8,409 nt of DNA from Rhodospirillales bacterium (GTDB taxonomy: Bacteria; Pseudomonadota; Alphaproteobacteria; Acetobacterales; Acetobacteraceae): contig JAGWZS010000073.1 of assembly GCA_018971905.1 (NCBI GenBank), positions 1 to 8,409 of the forward strand, read 5' to 3'. Shown here piece by piece: positions 1 to 5,401 of the stretch. The notes under the pieces were generated by a model. The model saw nothing but the letters and a program-made list of their open reading frames with translations, did not search any database and was not told the DNA's origin. Position 1 is the first letter of the stretch; each line of letters starts with the position of its first letter. Position numbers and translations under genes: made by a program.

Positions 1-1113
1 ACGCTGATTGCCGTCCTCGGCTTCGTGCTATGGGTGATCGCCCCCATCACCCCTTTCTGTGTGGGGCTGGGCGTGCTGGGGCTGGGGCTGATGCTGGATT
101 ACCGCAAGCGGGTACAAGCCGGTGACACCTCTCTGGTGCCGACGGTGATCGGGCTGATCGCCTATACGCTGGGGCCGTTGATGCTCACCGCGCCGGTCTC
201 GGTGATTGTGGCGCTGACTGTGCTGATTCTGCTGGCGCTGGGCGAGCAGGTGAGTATCCGCCGCTTCTCAGACGCCTTTCCCACCGAGGAAGGCGTGACG
301 CTGGCGAAATTCCTGGTTCTGGCGGGGCTGGTGTATCCGCTGCTGCCGGCAACGCAGGTGCCTTATCTGCCCGGCATCACCTGGACAAAGATCTGGGTAG
401 CGGTGCTGGTGATCTCCGGTATTTCCTATCTCGGCTATCTGGCACACCGCTATGTTTTCCCGCGGGCGGGCACGCTGCTCACCGGCGTGCTGGGCGGGCT
501 TTATTCCTCCACCGCAGCCACCGTGGTGCTGGCCCGCGCCTGCCAGGCGGAACCAGACAGCGCGGCCCTGGCACCAGCGGCGGTGATTATCGCCACCGGC
601 ATGATGTATGCCCGGCTGCTGGTGCTGATTGCCCTGCTGGGACACATGAACACGGCACTGGCACTGGCACTGCCGTTTGGCGGGCTGTTTGTGGCGTGCC
701 TGGCCGTGGGCGGGCTATTGGCCTGGCGCGCGCGGGGCGCGCAGACGCAAAGCCATGCGGCGGTGAGCGCCAACCCGCTGGACCTGCCGGTGGCGTTTCT
801 GTTCGCGGCGTTGTTTGTGTTCTTCGCTGGCGTTACGCAATTCGTGACCACGCGGTTTGGCGCGGCGGGGCTGCATGTGCTGAGCTTCGTGGTCGGGTTT
901 TCGGATATCGACCCGTTCATTCTCTCGTTGCTGGACGGGAAATTCGCTGTGAGCGCCAGCGCGGTGACGGGTGCCGTGCTGATTGCCAGCGCCAGTAATA
1001 ATATTCTGAAGGCTGCTTATGCGCTGATGTTTGCACGCGACCGGCGAATGCTGCCCGCCGCCATCTGGCTCGGCCTTACGGCGGTGGTTTCGTTTATTAT
1101 CGCGCTGGGGTGA
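1..1113 (+). CDS. MgtC/DUF4010 family membrane protein, 5' end outside the window
   Basis: The frame is open from the first base, so the start codon lies upstream. The GTG at 25 is only an internal codon. About 370 residues are visible, ending in TGA at 1111. The protein is almost entirely hydrophobic, with roughly ten or more likely membrane helices. The motif GGLYSSTAATVVLAR (about residues 165-179 of the fragment) is typical of the DUF4010 domain that follows an MgtC/SapB-type domain in this family. Charged residues near fragment residue 35 (DYRKR) and 85 (RRFSDAF) suggest cytoplasmic loops. Family members are usually somewhat over 400 residues, so probably only the first several dozen residues are missing. 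Function is poorly known; MgtC relatives are linked to magnesium limitation and acid tolerance, but transport by this protein is not shown. The next gene is convergent, 7 bp away. Confidence 0.85.
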   Translation, partial: TLIAVLGFVLWVIAPITPFCVGLGVLGLGLMLDYRKRVQAGDTSLVPTVIGLIAYTLGPLMLTAPVSVIVALTVLILLALGEQVSIRRFSDAFPTEEGVTLAKFLVLAGLVYPLLPATQVPYLPGITWTKIWVAVLVISGISYLGYLAHRYVFPRAGTLLTGVLGGLYSSTAATVVLARACQAEPDSAALAPAAVIIATGMMYARLLVLIALLGHMNTALALALPFGGLFVACLAVGGLLAWRARGAQTQSHAAVSANPLDLPVAFLFAALFVFFAGVTQFVTTRFGAAGLHVLSFVVGFSDIDPFILSLLDGKFAVSASAVTGAVLIASASNNILKAAYALMFARDRRMLPAAIWLGLTAVVSFIIALG

Positions 1114-1126
1114 GTGCGGCTCACCC
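1108..1126. terminator. Hairpin shared by two convergent stop codons
   Basis: GGGTGAG (1108-1114) and CTCACCC (1120-1126) form a perfect 7-bp stem with a 5-base loop. The plus-strand TGA (1111-1113) is in one arm and the minus-strand TGA (1123-1121) in the other. No T-run follows on either strand, so it is at best a weak or Rho-assisted bidirectional terminator. The only spacer between the genes is 1114-1120. Confidence 0.35.
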
Positions 1127-1966
1127 GCCCACGGTTTTGGCCCGCTGCTCGCCCAGCCCTTCTATACCAAGCCGCAGGCTCTGCCCGGCGCGCAGATAAA
1201 TCGGCGCCGGCTTTCGGCCCATGCCCACACCCGCGGGAGTGCCGGTGGCGATGATGTCACCCGGATAAAGCGTGATGAACTGCGAGACATAGGCAACCAG
1301 CATCCGCACGCCAAAGATCATGTTGGCGGTGGTGCCGTCCTGCATCATCTTGCCGTCAACCTCGCAGAACAGGCGCAGATTTTGCGGGTCCGGCACTTCA
1401 TCCTTGGTGACGAGCCAGGGGCCAACGGGGCCGAAATGGTCGCAGCCCTTGCCTTTGTCCCATGTGCCGCTGCGCTCGGTCTGGTATTCGCGCTCGCTCA
1501 CATCGTTCACAATCGTATAGCCAGCCACATAATCCATCGCCGCTGCCTCCGGCACGCGCGATGCCCGGGCGCTGATGACAACACCCAGCTCAACTTCCCA
1601 GTCGGTTTTGCGGGCGCCGGGCGGGATGATGATGTCGTCGTGCGGGCCGCAGAAGGCGGACAGGGATTTCAGAAACAGGATCGGCTCCTTGGGGATCTTG
1701 CCGCCGGTTTCCGCCGCGTGGTCAGCGTAGTTCAGCCCGACACAGACAAAATTCAGCGGCCGGGGGATAGGCGGGCCGATGCGGTGGCTGGCCTTGAGCA
1801 ATGGCAGCTTGGCGGGGTCCAGCCTTTGCAGCTGAGCCAGCCACTCTGGCGTCAGCGCATCTCCCCTGACATGCTGCAACGCATCGTCCAGCGTGCGGAT
1901 GGCACCCGCGACGTCCAGCACGCCCCATTTTTCCTGCCCCTCATCGCCATAGCGCAACAGCTTCAT
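1121..1966 (-). CDS. Fumarylacetoacetate hydrolase (FAH) family protein
   Basis: This is a 281-residue cytoplasmic enzyme of the FAH superfamily, which covers fumarylacetoacetases, 5-oxopent-3-ene-1,2,5-tricarboxylate decarboxylase/HHDD isomerases, acylpyruvases and oxaloacetate decarboxylases. Family marks seen: GLNYADHA (77-84), WEVELG (123-128) with E124 and E126, NDVSER (154-159) with D155, and TGTPAGVG (241-248). E124, E126 and D155 match the usual Mg/Mn ligands. GKGCDHFGPVGPW (172-184) is the conserved substrate loop. The first 60-70 residues form the small N-terminal domain common in this subgroup. I chose the ATG at 1966 because MKLLRYG is the typical N-terminus and AGGGGG lies about 6 bases upstream; an in-frame ATG at 2005 would add 13 Arg-rich residues. 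Neighbours do not reveal a catabolic pathway, so the substrate is unknown. It is transcribed divergently from the YciI-like gene. Confidence 0.9.
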   Translation of the reverse strand: MKLLRYGDEGQEKWGVLDVAGAIRTLDDALQHVRGDALTPEWLAQLQRLDPAKLPLLKASHRIGPPIPRPLNFVCVGLNYADHAAETGGKIPKEPILFLKSLSAFCGPHDDIIIPPGARKTDWEVELGVVISARASRVPEAAAMDYVAGYTIVNDVSEREYQTERSGTWDKGKGCDHFGPVGPWLVTKDEVPDPQNLRLFCEVDGKMMQDGTTANMIFGVRMLVAYVSQFITLYPGDIIATGTPAGVGMGRKPAPIYLRAGQSLRLGIEGLGEQRAKTVGG

Positions 1967-2003
1967 CGCGGCCCCCTGCGTCGGCCGCCTTCGCGCGCAG
2001 CAC

Positions 2004-2034
2004 AAAGCTGGGTGGCGAAGATGCGGCGTGTCAA
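2004..2034 (-). promoter_or_regulatory. Possible promoter for the FAH-family gene
   Basis: On the minus strand a perfect TTGACA -35 box lies at 2034-2029. The -10 candidate about 17-19 bases later (CAGCTT/AGCTTT, around 2010-2004) is a poor match to TATAAT. Transcription would start near 1998, about 30 bases before the ATG at 1966. The rest of the 1967-2090 spacer should also hold the YciI promoter on the plus strand; I see no convincing pair of boxes for it. Confidence 0.3.
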
Positions 2035-2090
2035 AACCTGAGTTTCATACTACCGATACCGCAACATGTCAGGAGAGGGTCTAACAGCAC

Positions 2091-2408
2091 ATGCCCATGT
2101 ATATTTTACATGCGAAAGACCGCCCCGGTGTTTTGCAGCGCCGGTTGAGTTTTTATGCCGCGCACCGCGCATTTCTGGAGGAGCAGGACGAGGCAGGCCC
2201 GGTTCGCGTTATCATGTCTGGCCCGTTACAGACCGATGACGGAGAGACCATGACCGGCTCGCTGCTGCTGCTGGAAGCGCCAGACCGTGCGGCCGTGGAC
2301 CGCTTCGTGGCCGAAGACCCTTTCACGCGCGAAAAAATCTGGGAAGAGGTCAGTATCTCGCGGTTTCATCGCCGCCCACGGCCGCGCAAAGACACACCAG
2401 AACGCTGA
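2091..2408 (+). CDS. YciI-like small protein
   Basis: This 105-residue cytoplasmic protein has the ferredoxin-like YciI/DUF1330-type fold. It is recognised from the opening strand (MYILHAKDRPG), RRLSFYAAHRAFL (18-29, with the family's conserved His at 25), GPLQTDDGETMTGSLLLLEA (44-63) and the DPF motif (76-78) followed by FTREKIWEEVSISRF. Length matches the family; the Arg/Lys-rich tail (94-105) is an extension. Family members are small dimers whose reaction is mostly unknown. Some domains act in dechlorination or as fused enzyme modules, but that cannot be carried over here. The ATG at 2091 follows GGAGAGGG (2072-2079) by 11 bases. A second ATG at 2097 is possible but further from the ribosome site. 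It is probably a single-gene unit. Confidence 0.85.
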   Translation: MPMYILHAKDRPGVLQRRLSFYAAHRAFLEEQDEAGPVRVIMSGPLQTDDGETMTGSLLLLEAPDRAAVDRFVAEDPFTREKIWEEVSISRFHRRPRPRKDTPER

Positions 2409-2435
2409 GCGGCACCCTTCCAGACTAGCGGCATT

Positions 2436-2465
2436 AAAAAAGGCCGGTCCTGAAGGACCGGCCTT
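2436..2465 (-). terminator. Strong intrinsic terminator (minus strand)
   Basis: An 11-bp perfect stem (2440-2450 with 2455-2465, GC-rich core GGCCGGTCC) closes a 4-base loop. On the minus strand it is followed at once by a run of six T (2441-2436), the classic Rho-independent form. It would end transcripts coming from parA or from a small RNA to its right. On the plus strand the stem lies 31 bases after the YciI stop but has no T-run directly after it, so it may block plus-strand transcription only weakly. Confidence 0.8.
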
Positions 2466-2539
2466 GAGCACCGCTTTCGATGCCTCGTTTTTTTGCTCCC
2501 TAAACTTGGCGACTGGCATTTTTTGCCCCGCTCACCGTT

Positions 2540-2557
2540 CGGTTCTTTTCAGAACCG
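2540..2557 (-). other. Hairpin with GAAA tetraloop
   Basis: CGGTTCT and AGAACCG form a perfect 7-bp stem. Read on the minus strand the loop is GAAA, a stable GNRA loop; on the plus strand it is TTTC. This favours a minus-strand RNA. No T-run follows, so it is not an intrinsic terminator. Confidence 0.45.
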
Positions 2558-2604
2558 CCCAGGCGGCGATTATGGAGGCCGCGTTACAGAGTGTGGCGGA
2601 AAAG

Positions 2605-2617
2605 TGTCAGGCTGACA
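2605..2617. repeat. Perfect 13-base dyad
   Basis: TGTCAG and CTGACA flank a single central base. The dyad overlaps the CTGACA taken as the -35 box of the possible minus-strand promoter, so it could be an operator. It could also be chance. Confidence 0.25.
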
Positions 2618-2670
2618 AGCCTCGACATGATGTTTTTTGCAGTTTTAAGACAGCGCAGCGGAAATTTTCT

Positions 2671-3315
2671 TCATCTTGCCGCCGTGCCGTCGAGCAGCGC
2701 CAGAAGAGACCGCACCGCCTCATGCAGCTCCTGCGCGGCCTGCGTTGCGGGGCCTGCTTCGGTAACCCCCAGCCCGTCGGCAAAAGCATTGGCATAACCA
2801 GCACGGTTGGCCAGCGCTACAGGCAGAAGGGTGAGCCGCCGCGCGGTAATTTCCGCTTCCAGCCGCTTGCGCAGGCGGGATGCGGCGGGCGCGCGGTTGA
2901 ACAATAATGCCGCCGGGCGGCGTTCCTCCGCCGCCAGTTTCAAGGTGCCCTCGGCGGCCCATAAATCCGGCGGGGCGGGGTTAAGCGGCACCAGCACCAG
3001 ATCCGCGCCGCGAATCGCACGCCGGGCGTCGCTATCGATCACCGGTGGGGTGTCCACCAGTACGTAATCGTGGGAGGCTTTCAGCTTCTCCAGCTCATTG
3101 GCCAGGCGCCAGCCCGAAATGGCGAGCACCTCAACCCCCGGTGCGGCCTTGGAGGCCGCAGCGCGCAACCGGCCCCAGGCGGTCAGACTGCCTTGCGGGT
3201 CGATATCCAGCAGCGCCACCTTGGCACCCTGCGCCAGCGCCACGCCAAACTGGGCGGCGATCATGGTCTTGCCGGCACCGCCTTTTTGTTGTGCAACCGC
3301 TATCACCTTTCCCAT
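2671..3315 (-). CDS. ParA/MinD-family ATPase, orphan
   Basis: This is a 214-residue deviant Walker-A ATPase. KGGAGKT (11-17) carries the signature lysine K11 and the P-loop lysine K16. LLDIDPQGS (35-43) is the switch I/A' region with the usual aspartates. YVLVDTPP (84-91) is Walker B, and VLVPLNPAPPDLWA (107-120) is typical of short ParA-type ATPases. It lacks an N-terminal DNA-binding domain. Such proteins form ATP-dependent dimers that bind DNA or membrane and position plasmids, chromosome regions, chemotaxis arrays or enzyme bodies. No parB or other partner lies in the window, so the cargo is unknown. The ATG at 3315 fits the family N-terminus (MGKVIAVAQQ); GGGGGCGG lies 6 bases upstream. 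An ATG at 3354 would add 13 residues and overlap the nnr start. Met18 after the P-loop threonine, usually Thr or Ser, is slightly unusual. Confidence 0.85.
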   Translation of the reverse strand: MGKVIAVAQQKGGAGKTMIAAQFGVALAQGAKVALLDIDPQGSLTAWGRLRAAASKAAPGVEVLAISGWRLANELEKLKASHDYVLVDTPPVIDSDARRAIRGADLVLVPLNPAPPDLWAAEGTLKLAAEERRPAALLFNRAPAASRLRKRLEAEITARRLTLLPVALANRAGYANAFADGLGVTEAGPATQAAQELHEAVRSLLALLDGTAAR

Positions 3316-3347
3316 ATCAGCCGCCCCCGTCTGTGCAGGTGCAGTAA

Positions 3348-4694
3348 ATGGCATATTCCTTTGAACAGCCAGAAAATTTTGCAGGCGCGCTGCTGACCCC
3401 GGCGCAGATGGCCAGTGCCGACGCGCTGGCCGGAAATACGGACGCGCTGATGCAGGCCGCCGGACGGGCCGTGGCACGCAGTATCATGCAGCGTTGCGGG
3501 AAAGTGCCGGTTCTGGTGCTGGCGGGGCCGGGGAATAATGGCGGCGATGGCAAAGTGGCCGCACGCTATCTGGCGCAGGAGGGTTGGCCGGCGCGGGTGC
3601 GGGATTTTCGCGAAGCCACGCCGGAGGAAGTAGAGCGGGCGGGGCTGGTGGTCGATGCGGTTTTCGGGGCCGGGTTGTCGCGGGAGTTGGATGCGCGGAC
3701 CATCGCGCTTTTGCGGGTGGCCAGGCGGATCGTGGCGGTGGATGTTCCCTCCGGGCTGGATGGCGGCACCGGGCAAATACGCGGCTTCGCTCCCCAGGCG
3801 GAATTCACCGTCACCTTCGTGCGCAAGAAGCCGGGGCATCTGCTGTTCCCCGGCCGGGCTTTGTGCGGGGAGGTGTTGCTGCGCGACATCGGGATGGCGG
3901 ATGCGATCATCGGGCAAGTGAGACCAGACACCTGGGAAAACGGCCCGGCCTTGTTCCGCCTGCCGCAACGCAGCGCCATGGGACATAAATATAGCAACGG
4001 AGACGTGACCATCCTTTCCGGCACGCTGCCGGGGGCCGCGCGCCTGGCGGCCATGGCGGCGCGGCGCGCGGGGGCGGGCATGGTGAGCATTGCGGCGGAA
4101 GATGCCGCACCACTGCCGGAGGCCGGGATTATGCTGCGGCGCGAGCCCCTGGATGAGCTGCTGGTGGACACCCGCCGCAAGACCTGGGTGGTGGGGCCAG
4201 GGCTAGGCGTGGAAGCCGCGGGGCGGAAACTGGCGCGGCTGCTGGCCGGCGGCGGGCTTGCGATTGTGGCCGATGCCGATGCGCTGACCGCCTGCGCCGG
4301 GGTGCCCGAAAAGCTGCGCGGGGTTTCCGTGATTACCCCGCATGAAGGGGAATTCACCCGGCTGTTCGGCCCCCTTGGCCAGGACAAGCTGGCGGCCGCG
4401 CGCCGCGCTGCCGCTCTTACCGGTGCAGTGGTGGTGCTGAAGGGGCCAGACAGCGTGATTGCAGCACCAGACGGGGTGGCGGCCATAAACACCAATGCGC
4501 CCGCCTGGCTGGCCACGGGTGGCACGGGGGATGTGCTGGCAGGGCTGATCGCAGCACTGCTGGCCCGTGGCATGGCGCCCTTTGCCGCCGCCTGCGCCGG
4601 GGTGTGGCTGCATGGCAAGGCGGCCAGCCAGGCCGGGCCAGGAATGCTGGCAGAGGATCTGCCGCCATTGCTGGGGCGGCTGGCGCAGGGGTGA
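3348..4694 (+). CDS. nnr: Bifunctional NAD(P)H-hydrate epimerase / ADP-dependent dehydratase
   Basis: This is a 448-residue metabolite-repair enzyme. Its N-terminal YjeF_N domain (about 1-205) interconverts R- and S-NAD(P)HX. Its C-terminal ribokinase-like domain (about 210-448) dehydrates S-NAD(P)HX back to NAD(P)H using ADP. Epimerase marks: AGPGNNGGDG (59-68), VDAVFGAGL (102-110) and VDVPSGLDGG (131-140). Dehydratase marks: HKYSNGD (213-219), GPGLG (283-287), DADALT (309-314), TPHEGEF (330-336), KGPD (365-368) and LATGGTGDVLAG (388-399), with the probable catalytic D395. It is shorter than E. coli Nnr (about 515) but has both modules. The ATG at 3348 follows AGGTG at 3337-3341. It diverges from parA across 32 bp, so its promoter must lie partly inside parA. 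It is probably expressed alone, with a hairpin after it. Confidence 0.95.
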   Translation: MAYSFEQPENFAGALLTPAQMASADALAGNTDALMQAAGRAVARSIMQRCGKVPVLVLAGPGNNGGDGKVAARYLAQEGWPARVRDFREATPEEVERAGLVVDAVFGAGLSRELDARTIALLRVARRIVAVDVPSGLDGGTGQIRGFAPQAEFTVTFVRKKPGHLLFPGRALCGEVLLRDIGMADAIIGQVRPDTWENGPALFRLPQRSAMGHKYSNGDVTILSGTLPGAARLAAMAARRAGAGMVSIAAEDAAPLPEAGIMLRREPLDELLVDTRRKTWVVGPGLGVEAAGRKLARLLAGGGLAIVADADALTACAGVPEKLRGVSVITPHEGEFTRLFGPLGQDKLAAARRAAALTGAVVVLKGPDSVIAAPDGVAAINTNAPAWLATGGTGDVLAGLIAALLARGMAPFAAACAGVWLHGKAASQAGPGMLAEDLPPLLGRLAQG

Positions 4695-4698
4695 CGCC

Positions 4699-4755
4699 AT
4701 GATCTCGCCAAAAATGAGAAAAGATTTATCACAATTTCAGGCGCGCATGGCCTGA
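4699..4755 (+). CDS. Possible 18-residue leader or microprotein
   Basis: An ATG four bases after the nnr stop opens an 18-codon frame (MISPKMRKDLSQFQARMA) ending in TGA at 4753. AGGGGTG lies a few bases upstream, at the end of nnr, so translational coupling to nnr is possible. Its AAA, AGA, TTA and TCA codons are unlike the GC-rich neighbours, and its 3' end is in the hairpin at 4746-4765. It may well be untranslated intergenic sequence. Confidence 0.15.
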   Translation: MISPKMRKDLSQFQARMA

Positions 4756-4772
4756 AAAGGTCATGTTTATTT
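4746..4772 (+). terminator. Probable nnr terminator
   Basis: CATGGCCT (4746-4753) pairs with AGGTCATG (4758-4765) in an 8-bp stem with one G-U pair. The loop is GAAA, and TTTATTT follows. It lies about 50 bases after the nnr stop. Stem stability is moderate, so read-through is likely. Confidence 0.5.
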
Positions 4773-4780
4773 ACCATTAT
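4752..4780 (+). promoter_or_regulatory. Possible promoter of the RcnB-like gene
   Basis: CTGAAA (4752-4757) and CATTAT (4775-4780) are separated by 17 bases; each matches the sigma-70 consensus at 4 of 6 positions. Transcription would begin near 4787, giving a 5' leader of about 20 bases. The -35 box lies inside the putative nnr terminator stem. Confidence 0.3.
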
Positions 4781-4806
4781 TGTTGCATTCACAGGAGAAC
4801 GCGACA

Positions 4807-5319
4807 ATGCGCCTTACCAGAACACTTCTTTCCGGCGTCGCCGCAATGGCCCTTCTGGCGGGGCCCGCTTTGGCCCAGCCGGCGCCGGGCCAATACCAGC
4901 ACAACGATACCCACGGCCAGATGAGCCCGGGCGGACAGGAGCACGGCCCGCAACAGTACCAGCAGGACCATGGCCCGCAGCAGTACCAGCAGGACCATGG
5001 CCCGCAGCAGTACCAGCAGGACCATGGCCCGCAGCAGTACCATGATAGCCAGCGCGGCCCGATGGGCCCTAGCAATATGGACCACCAGGACAATCATGGC
5101 GGCGATGCCGTCTGGGGCCATGACAACCATCGCTGGTCACGCGGCGAGCAGTACGATGGCCAGCGTTATGTTGTTCATCACGACGACTGGGACCGCTACC
5201 ATTTGCACGCGCCACCGCCCGGCTATGAGTGGGTCCGATCCGGCGACCAGTTTGTTATGATCGCCATTGCCAGCGGCATTATCGCCAGCATTATCACCGG
5301 GTCCGTTTACGGCAATTAA
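4807..5319 (+). CDS. Secreted RcnB-like protein with His/Gln-rich tandem repeat
   Basis: This 170-residue protein has a clear Sec signal peptide: MRLTRT, a hydrophobic stretch at 8-20, and a likely cut after ALA at 23. The mature part has a His/Gln/Asp/Tyr-rich low-complexity section (about 30-108) with a 9-residue tandem repeat (HGPQQYQQD) at 46-81. The C-terminal domain (about 109-165) reads YVVHHDDWDRYHLHAPPPGYEWVRSGDQFVMI in overlapping pieces: a DWDRYHLHAPPPGYEWV core, then a hydrophobic strand/helix. This is the RcnB pattern. E. coli RcnB is a small periplasmic protein of nickel/cobalt homeostasis; many alphaproteobacterial relatives are uncharacterised. The many histidines could bind metal, but this is inference and no metal exporter is adjacent. 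The ATG at 4807 has AGGAG (4793-4797) at 9 bases; an in-frame TTG at 4780 is less likely. Confidence 0.85.
   Translation: MRLTRTLLSGVAAMALLAGPALAQPAPGQYQHNDTHGQMSPGGQEHGPQQYQQDHGPQQYQQDHGPQQYQQDHGPQQYHDSQRGPMGPSNMDHQDNHGGDAVWGHDNHRWSRGEQYDGQRYVVHHDDWDRYHLHAPPPGYEWVRSGDQFVMIAIASGIIASIITGSVYGN
4942..5049 (+). repeat. 27-bp tandem repeat, four units
   Basis: Units start at 4942, 4969, 4996 and 5023. Units 2 and 3 are identical; unit 1 differs by two synonymous changes (CAC/CAT, CAA/CAG); unit 4 diverges in its last 9 bases. The period is nine codons (HGPQQYQQD), so copy-number change keeps the frame. Near-identity at silent sites points to recent slippage or unequal exchange. Confidence 0.95.
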
Positions 5320-5336
5320 ACCAGGCCCGCACCGAA

Positions 5337-5366
5337 CCCCGCCCAGTTGGGCGGGGAACGCGTTTT
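5337..5366 (+). terminator. Probable terminator after the RcnB-like gene
   Basis: CCCCGCCC (5337-5344) and GGGCGGGG (5349-5356) form a perfect 8-bp GC stem with loop AGTT, 17 bases after the TAA. Six bases later comes TTTT (5363-5366). The T-run is short and displaced, so termination may be incomplete and the next gene could be partly read through. Confidence 0.55.
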
Positions 5367-5386
5367 ACCGAAACAGGAAACGCATT

Positions 5387-5401
5387 ATGATGCCCGCATG
5401 A
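5387..5401 (+). promoter_or_regulatory. Four-codon upstream reading frame overlapping the E1 start
   Basis: AGGAA (5375-5379) is 7 bases from the ATG at 5387, which opens ATG-ATG-CCC-GCA-TGA. The TGA (5399-5401) overlaps the E1 start ATG (5398-5400) as ATGA. The best ribosome site is therefore placed for the mini-frame, not for E1, from which it is 18 bases away. Re-initiation on E1 after MMPA is plausible but unproven. Confidence 0.3.

Larger units (their letters stand above)
2436..2577 (-). ncRNA. Candidate small RNA or parA 3'UTR
   Basis: The 2409-2670 gap has no credible protein gene. Read on the minus strand it shows a possible promoter: CTGACA at 2610-2605, a 16-base spacer, and TGTAAC at 2588-2583. 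Then come a 7-bp hairpin with a GAAA loop (2557-2540), a small GGCA/TGCC stem around an A-run (about 2527-2515), an A-rich single-stranded stretch, and the strong terminator at 2465-2436. A transcript of about 140 bases would result. The same elements could simply be a long 3'UTR of parA, whose stop is at 2671. A frame from the ATG at 2519 runs through the terminator stem and looks non-coding. No known RNA family was recognised. Confidence 0.3.

Noticed and set aside
1031..2041. Long plus-strand open frame (336 codons) opposite the FAH-family gene
   Set aside because: It lies antisense to a gene with clear family motifs. The translation is Arg/His/Gln-rich with no recognisable domain, as expected of GC-rich shadow frames.
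2226..2519. Minus-strand frame from the ATG at 2519
   Set aside because: It reads straight through the strong terminator stem and then antisense to the YciI-like gene; no domain is visible.
2530..2640. Possible tRNA in the stem-rich gap
   Set aside because: No T-arm consensus, anticodon arm or acceptor stem can be assembled from the hairpins.
3566..4807. Long minus-strand open frame (413 codons) opposite nnr
   Set aside because: It is Ser/Pro/Ala-rich with no domain, and is antisense to an unmistakable bifunctional Nnr protein.
4942..5049. Could the repeated block be a CRISPR-like array?
   Set aside because: The units are directly adjacent with no spacers, keep a nine-codon frame, and lie inside a secreted protein gene.
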